From NCBI RefSeq assembly GCF_030683065.1, contig NZ_JAUXMX010000046.1:1-64000 (forward strand): DNA of 64,000 bases, in the 5' to 3' direction. A program made the position numbers and the translations under genes. Shown here piece after piece: positions 1 through 9,127 of the stretch. The stretch comes from Pseudomonas sp. Lineage in GTDB: Bacteria; Pseudomonadota; Gammaproteobacteria; Pseudomonadales; Pseudomonadaceae. Positions within the stretch are counted from its first letter, which is position 1, and every line of letters starts with the position of its first letter. A model generated the notes under the pieces. It searched no databases and had not been told where the DNA came from. It was given only the letters and a program-made list of their open reading frames with translations.

Positions 1-75
<75 letters not shown>

Positions 76-84
76 GTTTTACGG

Positions 85-115
85 AAAGGCCACTCAATCG
101 AGTGGCCTTTTTTGT
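85..115 (+). terminator. Rho-independent terminator of first initiator tRNA
   Basis: The stem AAAGGCCACTC / GAGTGGCCTTT has a four-base loop and runs into a T tract. The same hairpin is repeated almost unchanged after each of the three tRNA copies. Confidence 0.9.
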
Positions 116-166
116 TTGTGCATTTCCAGCGCGCGCCTAAGCAATTGATTAAAAAGCATAAATCAG

Positions 167-194
167 TTGACAAGATTCGCCATGCGGATAGAAT
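167..194 (+). promoter_or_regulatory. Sigma-70 promoter of second initiator tRNA
   Basis: A perfect -35 TTGACA (167-172) is separated by 16 bases from the -10 TAGAAT (189-194). The tRNA begins 7 bases after the -10. The same arrangement recurs before the third copy, which supports a functional promoter for each unit. Confidence 0.85.
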
Positions 195-200
195 TGGCGG

Positions 201-277
<77 letters not shown>

Positions 278-286
278 GTTTTACGG

Positions 287-316
287 AAAGGCCACTCAAT
301 CGAGTGGCCTTTTTTT
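287..316 (+). terminator. Rho-independent terminator of second initiator tRNA
   Basis: The same AAAGGCCACTC / GAGTGGCCTTT hairpin as after copy one, with a run of six T residues. Confidence 0.9.
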
Positions 317-365
317 ATGCGCGCGCAATACTCATCAGCACAATTGATTACAGCGTAGAAACTGA

Positions 366-393
366 TTGACAAGAACGCGCATTCAGATAGAAT
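366..393 (+). promoter_or_regulatory. Sigma-70 promoter of third initiator tRNA
   Basis: The -35 TTGACA (366-371) and -10 TAGAAT (388-393) are 16 bases apart, and the tRNA starts 7 bases downstream. The layout copies the promoter at 167-194, while the surrounding spacer has diverged. Confidence 0.85.
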
Positions 394-399
394 CTTCGG

Positions 400-476
<77 letters not shown>

Positions 477-485
477 GATACTCAG

Positions 486-513
486 AAAGGCCACTCAATC
501 GAGTGGCCTTTTT
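486..513 (+). terminator. Rho-independent terminator of third initiator tRNA
   Basis: An AAAGGCCACTC / GAGTGGCCTTT hairpin followed by five T residues. Confidence 0.9.
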
Positions 514-1103
514 GCATTCCACCGCCTGGAACTCCAGTCGCGCATCGTTTTAGCCCAGCAAAGCTCACTCCTCATGCGCCTATGCCTGCACTGCTCAAAC
601 CAAACAGCAGCGCAGCCATAATCCGGCATGGCGGTCTTCGCGCCAGCTTGGTGGCGCTTGCTGGCTCGCTTAGCCACTCCAACCCCCAGGATAAAAACCG
701 CCCTGCCCGCCTGTCAGAACTCGATGCACCTGGCGCTACGAGCCCTGATGATCGGCGCAGCGCTGCGCCGGATAGTTGATCCTGCGCACAGCCGGCAAGC
801 CCATACCGTCCGCCAGCCTCACGCTGCCGACACGGGTCAAGAAGACGCCCAATCACGCCGGCACTATAAAGGAAGACCACAAATGGGCCGCGGTCGGCGG
901 TTATTGGCTGATCGGCCTGCTGCGACACCCCCACAGACCGCGGATTGCCCTAGGTAATGGGTGGGCGCGCAGAGCACCTGTAGACAAGCATCTTTCCCAA
1001 GTACGCTCAGTGCTGGTCAATCTGGCAATCCACCGCTAGAATTGCGCACTTTTTGATCAGAGGCGCCTCCAGCGCCCATCCTTCAAAGCCTGAGGTTCGC
1101 CGC
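514..1103. other. Long stretch with no recognisable gene
   Basis: About 590 bases between the tRNA cluster and rimO. Open frames exist on both strands (roughly 572-957) but overlap each other, lack ribosome binding sites and have compositions I cannot match to any family. It should contain the rimO promoter. I see no clear repeat, transposon end or RNA fold; a decayed gene is possible but unproven. Confidence 0.5.
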
Positions 1104-2426
1104 ATGTCCACCCCCGCCACGCCGAAAGTCGGATTCATAAGCCTTGGATGCCCAAAGGCCCTGGTCGATTCCGAACGCATCCTCACGCAACTGCGCATGG
1201 AAGGTTACGAAGTCGTGTCGACCTACCAGGACGCTGATGTGGTCGTGGTCAACACCTGCGGCTTTATCGACAGCGCCAAGGCTGAATCCCTCGAAGTCAT
1301 CGGCGAAGCTCTGGCTGAAAACGGCAAGGTCATTGTCACCGGCTGCATGGGCGTAGAAGAAGGCGCAATCCGCAAGGTGCACCCCAGCGTGCTGTCGGTC
1401 ACCGGCCCGCAGCAGTATGAGCAAGTGCTCAATGCCGTGCATGAGGTCGTACCACCGAATAAACAACACAACCCGCTGATCGACCTGGTGCCGCCGCAAG
1501 GCATCAAACTGACACCGCGCCACTACGCCTACCTGAAGATTTCCGAAGGCTGTAACCACACCTGCAGCTTCTGCATTATTCCGTCGATGCGCGGCAAATT
1601 GGTGAGCCGCCCGGTCGGCGAAGTCCTCAGCGAGGCCGAGCGTTTGGTCAAGGCAGGGGTCAAGGAACTGCTGGTAATCAGCCAGGACACCAGCGCCTAT
1701 GGCGTCGACATGAAGTACAAGACTGATTTCTGGAATGGCCAGCCGGTGAAAACCCGCATGACCGAACTCTGCCAGGCGCTCTCGTCATTGGGCGTGTGGG
1801 TGCGCCTGCACTATGTCTATCCGTACCCGCATGTTGACGAACTGATCCCGCTGATGGCCGCCGGCAAGATCCTGCCGTATCTGGACATCCCCTTCCAGCA
1901 CGCCAGCCCGAAGGTGCTGAAAGCCATGAAACGTCCGGCTTTCGAGGACAAGACCCTGGCGCGGATCAAGAATTGGCGCGAGATCTGCCCGGAACTGACC
2001 ATCCGTTCGACCTTTATTGTCGGCTTCCCCGGCGAAACAGAAGAAGACTTCCAGTACCTGCTCGACTGGCTCACCGAAGCCCAGCTCGACCGCGTCGGCT
2101 GCTTCCAGTACTCACCGGTAGAAGGCGCATCGGCCAATCTGCTGGATAACCATGTACCCGATGACGTCAAACAGGATCGCTGGGACCGCTTCATGGCCCA
2201 CCAGCAAGCCATCAGCACCGCCCGCCTGCAGTTGAAAGTAGGCAAGGAAATGGACGTACTGATCGACGAAGTCGACGACCAGGGCGCAGTGGCGCGCTGC
2301 TATGCCGATGCCCCGGAAATCGACGGCAGCGTGTTTATCGCCAGCACTGACGTCAAGCCCGGAGACAAGGTCCGCGTACGCATCATCGATGCCGACGAAT
2401 ACGACATGTGGGCCGAGCTGATCTAA
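1104..2426 (+). CDS. rimO: Ribosomal protein S12 methylthiotransferase RimO
   Basis: A radical-SAM enzyme that adds a methylthio group to the beta carbon of the conserved Asp of ribosomal protein S12. The 440-residue product has the N-terminal cluster-binding region with its three Cys (in SLGCPK, NTCGF and TGCMG), the radical-SAM motif CNHTCSFC with three spaced Cys near residue 150, and a C-terminal TRAM-like domain ending the protein. I chose the ATG at 1104 because a TGAGG ribosome site lies about 8 bases upstream and the protein then has the family length; an in-frame codon at 1053 would add 17 unlikely residues. MiaB is the close paralogue, but the [12 protein letters not shown] opening is RimO-like. 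A hairpin follows the stop codon. Confidence 0.95.
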   Translation: MSTPATPKVGFISLGCPKALVDSERILTQLRMEGYEVVSTYQDADVVVVNTCGFIDSAKAESLEVIGEALAENGKVIVTGCMGVEEGAIRKVHPSVLSVTGPQQYEQVLNAVHEVVPPNKQHNPLIDLVPPQGIKLTPRHYAYLKISEGCNHTCSFCIIPSMRGKLVSRPVGEVLSEAERLVKAGVKELLVISQDTSAYGVDMKYKTDFWNGQPVKTRMTELCQALSSLGVWVRLHYVYPYPHVDELIPLMAAGKILPYLDIPFQHASPKVLKAMKRPAFEDKTLARIKNWREICPELTIRSTFIVGFPGETEEDFQYLLDWLTEAQLDRVGCFQYSPVEGASANLLDNHVPDDVKQDRWDRFMAHQQAISTARLQLKVGKEMDVLIDEVDDQGAVARCYADAPEIDGSVFIASTDVKPGDKVRVRIIDADEYDMWAELI

Positions 2427-2481
2427 GAGGCTGTGAAAAAGACTCGCGTCCTGCGAACGCCCGCCGCGGTGCTGCATCACC

Positions 2482-2520
2482 TGAACAGCAGGGGGATTTA
2501 GCTCACACCCCTGCTGTTCA
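2482..2520 (+). terminator. Perfect 13-bp inverted repeat after rimO, probable terminator
   Basis: TGAACAGCAGGGG at 2482-2494 is exactly complementary to CCCCTGCTGTTCA at 2508-2520, with a 13-base loop. Only a short TTTA follows rather than a full T tract, so termination is likely but not certain. Confidence 0.6.
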
Positions 2521-2788
2521 TTTAGCTCGCCTTGCCGCAAACGCCGGGAGCTTGTTGCGCACCACGTTGACGCAGTAGATCCCTGAGCCAGAGCACCTGC
2601 CAGCGCCTCACCGCGCGCCGTCGACTAAAGGCGCCGGAGCGGTGGACATATCGAACAACGCCGCTAGGCAGTTCGGTAACCGCCTAAAGCGAGGGTTCCC
2701 CCCAGTACGCAGGCCATATCACCGCGTAAGGGATATGCAGAGACGGCTCGTCATCAGTGCATGCCTTGCGCCCATGCTGGACGCACAT
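2521..2788. other. Intergenic region without recognised content
   Basis: The stretch between the rimO hairpin and the ccoM terminator. A plus-strand open frame at 2642-2884 runs antisense into the ccoM-like gene and has no family resemblance. Nothing else could be identified. Confidence 0.5.
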
Positions 2789-2811
2789 AAAAAAAGGCGA
2801 CCTAAGTCGCC
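2789..2811 (-). terminator. Rho-independent terminator of the ccoM-like gene
   Basis: Read on the minus strand, GGCGAC / GTCGCC form a stem with a TTAG loop followed by seven T residues. It lies 36 bases past the ccoM stop codon, so the tiny gene has its own transcription unit. Confidence 0.85.
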
Positions 2812-2846
2812 CAAATTGCCTTGCGTGCCCGTGGTTCTGCAAAGAC

Positions 2847-2963
2847 TCAGAGCGTCTTGCTCTTTTGCGAGTCTTTCCAGATGAAATAACCAACGCCTGC
2901 GAAGAAAGCGACCATCAAACCGACGGTGCCGATTCCTGCGAGAACTACAACATCGATAAACAT
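2847..2963 (-). CDS. ccoM: CcoM-like small subunit of cbb3-type cytochrome c oxidase
   Basis: A 38-residue protein consisting of one membrane helix (about residues 5-29, ending FAGVGYFIW) and a short basic tail (KDSQKSKTL). Size, single helix and the GYFIWKDS end resemble CcoM, the small subunit described in the cbb3 oxidase of P. stutzeri, thought to help assemble or stabilise that high-affinity terminal oxidase in the inner membrane. A strong AGGAGG site lies upstream of the ATG. It is monocistronic, with a hairpin terminator downstream and two ANR-type boxes upstream, which fits a microaerobically induced oxidase subunit. The name rests on remembered similarity, not an alignment; another small membrane protein is the alternative. 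Confidence 0.75.
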   Translation of the reverse strand: MFIDVVVLAGIGTVGLMVAFFAGVGYFIWKDSQKSKTL

Positions 2964-3035
2964 GGCTGCCTCCTACGGTAACCCTGCTGGGTTGCTGGGA
3001 ATGACTGCACGTTATCAGGCCTGCGGAGTGGTTAA

Positions 3036-3049
3036 TTGATCCAGGTCAA
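3036..3049 (-). promoter_or_regulatory. ANR/FNR box, proximal, upstream of ccoM
   Basis: TTGAT-CCAG-GTCAA matches the TTGATN4ATCAA consensus at 9 of 10 positions. Its centre is about 80 bases upstream of the ccoM start and about 38-41 bases upstream of a start point inferred from the -10-like GATAAC at 3011-3016 (minus strand), which is the classic class II activator position. Confidence 0.75.
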
Positions 3050-3085
3050 GCCCGCACGGGGGCTGCCTGCGCAAGACCGCGGACA

Positions 3086-3099
3086 CTGATCCAGATCAA
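3086..3099 (-). promoter_or_regulatory. ANR/FNR box, distal, upstream of ccoM
   Basis: CTGAT-CCAG-ATCAA matches the FNR-type consensus at 9 of 10 positions and shares the CCAG spacer with the proximal box 50 bases away. A tandem arrangement can strengthen or modulate ANR/Dnr control. It sits just after the end of the neighbouring small gene, which is read in the same direction. Confidence 0.6.
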
Positions 3100-3123
3100 C
3101 GAATCAGCCTCAGCCGCGGCGAA

Positions 3124-3288
3124 TCAGCGTTTCTTGGGCTTGCTTTTGGCGTTGCTCTTTTTGCCCTTGGGCAGAGGCAGCGCCTGCTCGAATGCCTGAC
3201 GCATCTCGTCGAGCTTCTTGTCATGCAGGTCGTGGATACGCTTGCCGCGCTCGGCGCTGAAGTCGATCAGCTTGTCGTCGTTGCTCAT
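3124..3288 (-). CDS. Small basic protein of unknown function, coupled to alkB homologue
   Basis: A 54-residue protein beginning MSNDDKLIDFSAERGKR, with a helix-forming centre and a Lys-rich tail (KGKKSNAKSKPKKR). It contains no Cys and no membrane segment. The start at 3288 shares an ATGA overlap with the stop codon of the AlkB-family gene, so translation is probably coupled; a longer in-frame version would only repeat out-of-frame alkB sequence. The tail suggests nucleic-acid binding, but that is inference. I believe similar small proteins sit beside alkB in other Pseudomonas genomes; no function is known to me. Confidence 0.75.
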   Translation of the reverse strand: MSNDDKLIDFSAERGKRIHDLHDKKLDEMRQAFEQALPLPKGKKSNAKSKPKKR

Positions 3289-3887
3289 GATGGCGACCGG
3301 ATTAAACGAAACGTCAGATTCAGGCGGGGCGCGCATGGGCTGCGCGTCTTCGCCACTTGGTGCTGCCAATGATGCTGGGTTGGCCCGCCCATGACCAGCA
3401 GCGAACCGTGATTGAGCGCCAGGGAGTGCTCGATACGGCTCTGCCCCTTGCGCCGTAGATCGAAGCGCCGGGTGCCTCCCAAGTTGATCGACGCGATCAG
3501 CGGATTGACGCCCAACTCGGCCTCGTCGTCGCTGTGCCAGCCCATGGAGTCCTGGCCGTCGCGGTAATAGTTAAGTAACACACCATTGAATGGCTGCCCC
3601 ACGGTCGCGACCAAGCGGGTGCGAATCTCGGCAAGCAGGACCGTCCAGGCCAGCGGTTGATGAGTCAAGCCGGAGTAGCGGTAGCTGGCCTCGGCATCGC
3701 CGTACCAGGCGACCAGCCTCGGCACCGGGTGCTGGCGACCATAAAGCCGCACGTGCGGTTGCTGCCAGGGCGTTTGCTCAAGCAACAGCGCAAGCCAGCG
3801 ATCTGCCGTCAACGGGTCCAGCCACTGCGGTTTGAAGTCCAACTCGGCGTTGGCCAGGTGCAACTCGGTGTCGGCGAATAGATCCAC
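3285..3887 (-). CDS. AlkB-family 2-oxoglutarate/Fe(II) dioxygenase
   Basis: A probable nucleic-acid demethylase that oxidatively removes alkyl groups from bases. The 200-residue product shows the family signature: an iron-binding H-x-D in GWHSDDE, a distal His in PTQHHWQHQV, and the 2-oxoglutarate-binding Arg in PRLNLTFR near the C-terminus, with the substrate-lid region YRYSG and NYYRDG. It resembles the ALKBH2/3-like branch (roughly 200 residues) more than E. coli AlkB. The start is a GTG at 3887 with only a weak ribosome site, so the N-terminus is less certain. It overlaps the next small gene by ATGA. In P. aeruginosa the same family lies next to rapA, as here. Confidence 0.85.
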   Translation of the reverse strand: MDLFADTELHLANAELDFKPQWLDPLTADRWLALLLEQTPWQQPHVRLYGRQHPVPRLVAWYGDAEASYRYSGLTHQPLAWTVLLAEIRTRLVATVGQPFNGVLLNYYRDGQDSMGWHSDDEAELGVNPLIASINLGGTRRFDLRRKGQSRIEHSLALNHGSLLVMGGPTQHHWQHQVAKTRSPCAPRLNLTFRLIRSPS

Positions 3888-3931
3888 GGGCGGCTCAGCG
3901 GCGGCGAAACAAGGCGGTTATTGTGCGTGAC

Positions 3932-4228
3932 TCATACCTCCACATCCACCCATAGACCTTGGCGGGGCAGCTCGTCGATTACCGCCTCGTCGGCCTCGGC
4001 CACTTCGCCTTCCGCCAGCTCTTCGGGGCTGTAACCGCGTCGCTGGCGCCGGCGCTGCTCCTCGCGCAGCAGCTCTGCCGCCTCTTGGGGATGGCGTTTA
4101 TCCAGGCTCACGCCACTTTCCTTGGCGCTAGCAGCAGCCGGGGTAACCGGCGGAATATCGGGCCTGGGCTTGATCACGTCCTGCTGGACGGTGACCGGCG
4201 CCATGCCGTGGGGAATGGGCGGTAGCAC
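3932..4228 (-). CDS. Conserved Pseudomonas protein of unknown function, charged
   Basis: A 98-residue hydrophilic protein with a Pro-rich opening (LPPIPHG), a central ARG/GLU-rich helix (REEQRRRQRRG) and an acidic C-terminal part (EELAEGEVAEADEA). It has no signal peptide or membrane segment. The start is the GTG at 4228: a strong AAGGAGGA site sits 8 bases before it, whereas the upstream ATG at 4291 has none. It lies divergent from rapA and upstream of the alkB homologue in the same direction. I recognise it as a protein commonly found at this locus in Pseudomonas, but no role is known to me. Confidence 0.75.
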   Translation of the reverse strand: MLPPIPHGMAPVTVQQDVIKPRPDIPPVTPAAASAKESGVSLDKRHPQEAAELLREEQRRRQRRGYSPEELAEGEVAEADEAVIDELPRQGLWVDVEV

Positions 4229-4401
4229 TTTATTAGTCCTCCTTTGGTCAGGCTGTCGGCCACTCGAACGCAGGCTTGAGCCAGATCTCACTACACTTTC
4301 GACTCAAGTAACTACTTATAAGTGCCGGTTAGCACTATTGCGCCTTTGGCCCAGGCCGGCGTTCCGTTACCATAGCCGGCTTTTTCACACAGGAGACAGG
4401 C

Positions 4402-7245
4402 ATGGCGCAGTTTGAACCGGGGCAACGCTGGATCAGTGACAGCGAAGCAGAGCTGGGATTGGGCACCGTCCTTATGCAGGACGGCCGGATGCTCACCGTG
4501 CTCTACCCGGCCACTGGCGAAACCCGCCAGTATGCTGCGAACAATGCACCGCTAACCCGCGTGCGCTTTTCTCCGGGTGACGAGATCACCCATTTCGAAG
4601 GCTGGAAACTGACCGTCCAGGAAGTCGATGACCTCGACGGCCTGCTGGTTTACCACGGCCTCGATGGGCAAAACCAGAGCGTCACTCTGCCGGAAACCCA
4701 GCTGTCCAACTTCATTCAGTTCCGTCTGGCCAGCGACCGCCTGTTCGCCGGGCAGATCGACCCAATGGCCTGGTTCGCCCTGCGCTATCGCACCCTGGAG
4801 TTCACCAGCAAGCAGTTGCAGTCCTCGCTCTGGGGCTTGGGTGGCGTGCGCGCACAGCCCATCGCACACCAGTTGCATATCGCCCGCGAAGTCGCCGACC
4901 GCATCGCCCCGCGAGTATTACTGGCCGACGAAGTGGGCCTGGGCAAGACCATCGAAGCTGGCCTGGTCATTCACCGCCAATTGCTCTCAGGCCGCGCCAA
5001 TCGCGTGCTGATCCTGGTGCCGGAAAATCTCCAGCACCAGTGGCTGGTGGAAATGCGCCGACGCTTCAACCTTGATGTCGCGCTGTTCGATGCCGAGCGC
5101 TTTATCGAGAGCGATGCCAGCAACCCTTTCGAGGATTGCCAGTTGGCGCTGGTCGCCCTGGAATGGCTGTGCGAAGACGAGCGCGCCCAGGACGCACTGT
5201 TCGCCGCCGGCTGGGATCTGCTGGTGGTCGACGAGGCCCATCACCTGGTCTGGCACCCGGAGCACGCGAGCGTGCAATACACCTTGGTCGAACAGCTTGC
5301 ACAAGTGATCCCCGGCGTATTGCTGCTCACTGCCACCCCGGAACAGCTCGGCCAGGACAGTCACTTCGCCCGCCTGCGCCTGCTCGACCCGCACCGCTTC
5401 CATGATCTCGCCGCCTTCCGCGCCGAGAGTGCCCACTACAAGCCAGTCGCCGAAGCGGTGCAGGAACTGCTCGATCAGGGCAGTCTGTCGGCCACGGCAC
5501 ACCAGACCATCCATGATTTTCTCGGCGCCGAGGGTGAAGAACTGCTCGCTGCGGTCAATGCCGGCGACCAGGACGCTTCGGCGCGCCTGGTCCGTGAGCT
5601 GCTCGACCGCCACGGCACCGGCCGCCTGCTGTTTCGCAACACCCGCGCCGCCGTGCAGGGCTTCCCCGAACGCGAACTGCATGCCTACCCGCTGCCGAGC
5701 CCGGATCTGTACATGGAGCTGCCGATCGGCGAGCACCCGGATCTGTACCCGGAGGTCAGCTACCAGGCCCAGGCCGAGGTCGACGAAGAGCAGCGCTGGT
5801 GGCGTTTCGATCCGCGCGTCGAATGGCTGATTGATACCCTGAAGATGCTCAAGCGGGTCAAGGTGCTGGTGATCTGCGCCCACGCCGAAACCGCGATGGA
5901 TCTGGAAGACGCCCTGCGCGTGCGCAAGGGCATCGCCGCCACCGTGTTCCACGAGGGCATGAACATTCTCGAGCGCGACCGCGCCGCCGCCTACTTCGCT
6001 GACGAAGAGTTCGGCGCGCAGGTGCTGATCTGCTCGGAAATCGGCAGCGAAGGCCGTAACTTCCAGTTCGCCCACCACCTGGTGCTGTTCGATCTGCCGG
6101 CCCACCCGGACCTGCTTGAGCAGCGTATCGGCCGCCTCGACCGGATTGGTCAGAAGCACCGCATTCAGGTGCACGTGCCTTACCTGGAAAACAGCCCGCA
6201 AGAGCGCCTGTTCCAGTGGTATCACCAGGCACTGAATGCTTTCCTCGCTACCTGCCCGACCGGCAACGCCCTGCAGCACCAATTCGGCACGCGCCTGCTG
6301 CCACTGCTGGAAAGCGGCGACGACGGCGAATGGCTAACCCTGCTGGAGGAGGCCCGCAGCGAACGCGAGCGCCTGGAAGGCGAGCTACACGCCGGCCGCG
6401 ACCGTTTGCTGGAGCTAAACTCCGGCGGCGCCGGTGAAGGCGAGGCGCTGGCCGAAGCGATTCTTGAGCAGGACGATCAGTTCGCCCTGCCTATCTATAT
6501 GGAGCAGTTGTTCGACGCCTTCGGCATCGACAGCGAGGACCACTCGGACAACGCACTGATTCTGCGTCCCGGCGAGAAGATGCTGGATGCCAGCTTCCCA
6601 CTCGGCGACGACGAGGGCGTGACTATCACCTACGACCGCGACCTGGCCCTGGCCCGCGAGGACATGCAGTTCCTCACCTGGGAACACCCGATGGTGCAAG
6701 GCGCCATGGACCTGGTGCGTGCCGGTTCGATGGGCAACACCGGGGTGGCGCTGATCAAGAACAAAGCCCTGAAGCCCGGCACGGTGCTACTCGAACTGCT
6801 CTACGTCAGCGAAGTAGTGGCCCCGCGCGCCCTGCAACTGGGTCGTTACCTGCCACCGGCAGCACTGCGCTGCCTGCTCGACAGCAGCGGCAACGACTTG
6901 GCCCACAAAGTGGCGTTCGAGACCTTGAACGACCAGCTGGAAAGCGTGCCGCGCGCCAGCGCTAACAAGTTCGTCCAAGCCCAGCGCGATACGCTCAACC
7001 CGCTGATCAATGCCGGCGAAAACAAGATCGCACCGCGCCACCTGGAGCGGGTAGCGGAGGCCAAACGCCGCCTGGCTGCCGACACCGAAGAAGAACTGGC
7101 GCGCCTGACTGCCCTGCAAGCGGTCAACCCGAGCGTGCGCGACAGTGAACTCACCGCCCTGCGCCAGCAGCGCGAACAAGGTTTGGCGCTGTTCGACAAA
7201 GCTGCGCTGCGCCTCGAAGCGATTCGGGTCCTGGTCGCTGGCTAA
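4402..7245 (+). CDS. rapA: RNA polymerase-associated ATPase RapA
   Basis: A Swi2/Snf2-type ATPase that binds core RNA polymerase and promotes its recycling after transcription. The 947-residue length matches the family (968 in E. coli). The N-terminal Tudor-like domains (first ~110 residues) start [15 protein letters not shown]; the P-loop is [14 protein letters not shown] near residue 180, the DEAH box [10 protein letters not shown] at about 277-280, and helicase motifs V-VI ([23 protein letters not shown]) near residues 550-580. A CAGGAG ribosome site lies 6 bases before the ATG. A hairpin terminator follows closely, so it is probably a single-gene unit. Confidence 0.96.
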   Translation: MAQFEPGQRWISDSEAELGLGTVLMQDGRMLTVLYPATGETRQYAANNAPLTRVRFSPGDEITHFEGWKLTVQEVDDLDGLLVYHGLDGQNQSVTLPETQLSNFIQFRLASDRLFAGQIDPMAWFALRYRTLEFTSKQLQSSLWGLGGVRAQPIAHQLHIAREVADRIAPRVLLADEVGLGKTIEAGLVIHRQLLSGRANRVLILVPENLQHQWLVEMRRRFNLDVALFDAERFIESDASNPFEDCQLALVALEWLCEDERAQDALFAAGWDLLVVDEAHHLVWHPEHASVQYTLVEQLAQVIPGVLLLTATPEQLGQDSHFARLRLLDPHRFHDLAAFRAESAHYKPVAEAVQELLDQGSLSATAHQTIHDFLGAEGEELLAAVNAGDQDASARLVRELLDRHGTGRLLFRNTRAAVQGFPERELHAYPLPSPDLYMELPIGEHPDLYPEVSYQAQAEVDEEQRWWRFDPRVEWLIDTLKMLKRVKVLVICAHAETAMDLEDALRVRKGIAATVFHEGMNILERDRAAAYFADEEFGAQVLICSEIGSEGRNFQFAHHLVLFDLPAHPDLLEQRIGRLDRIGQKHRIQVHVPYLENSPQERLFQWYHQALNAFLATCPTGNALQHQFGTRLLPLLESGDDGEWLTLLEEARSERERLEGELHAGRDRLLELNSGGAGEGEALAEAILEQDDQFALPIYMEQLFDAFGIDSEDHSDNALILRPGEKMLDASFPLGDDEGVTITYDRDLALAREDMQFLTWEHPMVQGAMDLVRAGSMGNTGVALIKNKALKPGTVLLELLYVSEVVAPRALQLGRYLPPAALRCLLDSSGNDLAHKVAFETLNDQLESVPRASANKFVQAQRDTLNPLINAGENKIAPRHLERVAEAKRRLAADTEEELARLTALQAVNPSVRDSELTALRQQREQGLALFDKAALRLEAIRVLVAG

Positions 7246-7260
7246 GGCATACGCCGTTGC

Positions 7261-7296
7261 AACGAGCGGGCCTGCGCATGCGGGCCCGCTCGTTTG
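7261..7296 (+). terminator. Terminator of rapA
   Basis: AACGAGCGGGC (7261-7271) pairs with GCCCGCTCGTT (7284-7294), with a 12-base loop and a short T run, 15 bases after the rapA stop codon. Confidence 0.8.
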
Positions 7297-7375
7297 ATCG
7301 GCACCCCGCCGCGAAGGCCCGCAGGCCCGTCAAATGCTCGCTGCCAAGTCCGCCCTCGAAGAGCACCACCGCATC

Positions 7376-7443
7376 GTGGGAGGGGCCTTGGCCGCGAACC
7401 CTGGCTAAGGCAAATAGCCAGTCGCGGACAAGTCCCCTCCCAC
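7376..7443. repeat. REPIN: two inverted REP elements
   Basis: GTGGGAGGGGCCTTGGCCGC at 7376 and its near-perfect inverted partner, ending CTCCCAC at 7443, enclose a 24-base spacer. Each arm is itself a short hairpin (TTGGCCGCGA type). This paired design is typical of mobile REPIN elements scattered between Pseudomonas genes and propagated by RAYT transposases; no RAYT gene is in the window. Here it lies between the convergent rapA and MFS genes. Confidence 0.75.
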
Positions 7444-7476
7444 CTGAGCACCGCTCCCACAATCCCCGCCTCGATC

Positions 7477-8814
7477 TTACGCCGGCACCGCCTCGACCAT
7501 GCCGGCACGCATGCGCGCGGCGTCGGCGACGAAACAGCGCGAGGCCTGCAGCAGCGCCAGCATGGTGAAAAACAGCGCTACCGGGATCAACAACATCGCA
7601 TCATGCAGCCCTACTGCCTTGAAGGCTTCGCTCATCTCGCTGGCGCCAGCGGCGAGCATCGCTGCATGGGCGAAATGATCGGACAGTAAGCCCACCGCAA
7701 TCGGGCCAAAGCCACCGCCAAGCAGATAGAGTCCGGCGAAGAACAACGCCATCGCCGTAGCACGCAGGCGCGGCTCGACCACATCCTGAATCGCCGTATA
7801 GACGCAGGTATAGAAGTTGTAGGCGAACAACCAGCCGACGCTGAACACCGCAACGAACACGCCAATCTCGACGCGCCCGGCCAATAGTGCATAAGCAGTG
7901 GCCAGCGCAGCAATCAGCATGCTCACAGCGGCAAACAACAGCCGCCCGGTTGCCGAGCGCTGATGAATGCGATCGGCCATCCAGCCGCCCAGCGTAAGAC
8001 CGAACAGACCGGTCAAGCCGACGATCACCCCTGTGGCCACGGCTGCCTGCTCCAGCGGCAGCAGGAAATAACGTTGCAGCATCGGCACCATGAAGGAATT
8101 GCAGGCGTAGGTGGCGAAGTTGAAGGCCAACCCGGCAAGCACCAGCCACCAGAAGGTGCGGATCGCCAGCACCTTGCGCAATGGCTTATCCACTGCAGTG
8201 GCGGCCACCTGCACCGACTCTGCCGCGCCACGCCGCGGTTCCTTGATGAAGAACATGAACAGCGCGAGGATAATCCCCGGCACGGCAGCGATGAAGAACG
8301 GCGCACGCCAGCTGTCGAAGGCCGTGACCATGGCACCAATGGTGAAAAATGCCAGCAGCAGCCCCAACGGCAGGCCGAGCATGAAGATTCCCATGGCCCG
8401 CGCGCGCTTGTGTGGCGGAAACAGATCGCCAATCAGCGAATTGGCTGCTGGCGCATAGCTGGCCTCACCGATCCCGACACCCATACGGATCAGCAAGAAG
8501 CTCCAGAAACTCCAGGCCATGCCGTTGACCGCGGTCAAGCCGCTCCACGCCAACAGCCCCCAGCCCATGATCTTGCGCCGCGCTCCAGTGTCCGCCATAC
8601 GCCCCAACGGCACGCCCGCGATGGCGTAGACGATGGTGAATGCGGTGCCGATCAACCCCAGCTGAAAGTCGCTAAGGCCCCACTCCATACGGATCGGCTC
8701 GATGATGATCGCCGGTATGGTGCGATCGAAAAAATTGAATAAGTTGGCGAGAAAGAGCAGGAACAGAATGCGCCAGGCATTCGTCGCTTGTTGAGACTGC
8801 TGCATGGAATCCAT
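7477..8814 (-). CDS. MFS transporter, spinster-like
   Basis: A 445-residue inner-membrane transporter with about 12 hydrophobic segments and the MFS loop motif between helices 2 and 3 (GRMADTGARRK). The opening FLANLFNFFDRTIPAIIIEPI and the motif GIGEASYAPAANSLIGDLFP are typical of the spinster/Spns-like branch of the superfamily. The substrate cannot be read from the sequence; such proteins move small organic acids or lipids in other organisms. The start at 8814 could instead be the Met three codons later (8805). The gene stands alone, convergent with rapA. Confidence 0.85.
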   Translation of the reverse strand: MDSMQQSQQATNAWRILFLLFLANLFNFFDRTIPAIIIEPIRMEWGLSDFQLGLIGTAFTIVYAIAGVPLGRMADTGARRKIMGWGLLAWSGLTAVNGMAWSFWSFLLIRMGVGIGEASYAPAANSLIGDLFPPHKRARAMGIFMLGLPLGLLLAFFTIGAMVTAFDSWRAPFFIAAVPGIILALFMFFIKEPRRGAAESVQVAATAVDKPLRKVLAIRTFWWLVLAGLAFNFATYACNSFMVPMLQRYFLLPLEQAAVATGVIVGLTGLFGLTLGGWMADRIHQRSATGRLLFAAVSMLIAALATAYALLAGRVEIGVFVAVFSVGWLFAYNFYTCVYTAIQDVVEPRLRATAMALFFAGLYLLGGGFGPIAVGLLSDHFAHAAMLAAGASEMSEAFKAVGLHDAMLLIPVALFFTMLALLQASRCFVADAARMRAGMVEAVPA

Positions 8815-9127
8815 CTCTGATTATTGTTATGAGCGCGATACGCCGCGGCGTACGAGGCAGTCTCTGCCAAGTACCTGTGAGGTCGAATCTAGAGCCTGCG
8901 GCCTGAACTGTCTGTGACTATTTGTGGCGCTGATATGAGGAAATCGCAGCGTTTGAAGTCCCTGACTAAATCAGCGCACCGATCAATAGCGGAACATGCG
9001 TGTCGAACATCTCCACACGTGCCAATGTCCCATGCGCGGAGAGGTCGACGGGCTAGCATCACGGGCACCGTCTGGCACCGCAATGCCGAGTCATTTTTTA
9101 GGGATAGTTCAATCACAGGAGAACCAG
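8815..9127. other. Divergent intergenic region
   Basis: About 310 bases between the MFS gene and the acyltransferase, expected to hold both promoters. The frame at 8996-9127 is an in-frame upstream extension of the acyltransferase but lacks family similarity. No defined operator or repeat was recognised. Confidence 0.4.

Noticed and set aside
572..957. Overlapping open frames on both strands after the tRNAs
   Set aside because: No ribosome binding site, no recognisable family and mutually overlapping; kept as non-genic DNA.
2427..2640. Possible insertion-sequence remnant after rimO
   Set aside because: The GGCTGTGAAAAA word resembles some transposon ends, but there is no partner end, no transposase fragment and no target duplication.
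4987..6282. A 431-codon minus-strand open frame opposite rapA
   Set aside because: Antisense to rapA, with no recognisable domain or ribosome site.
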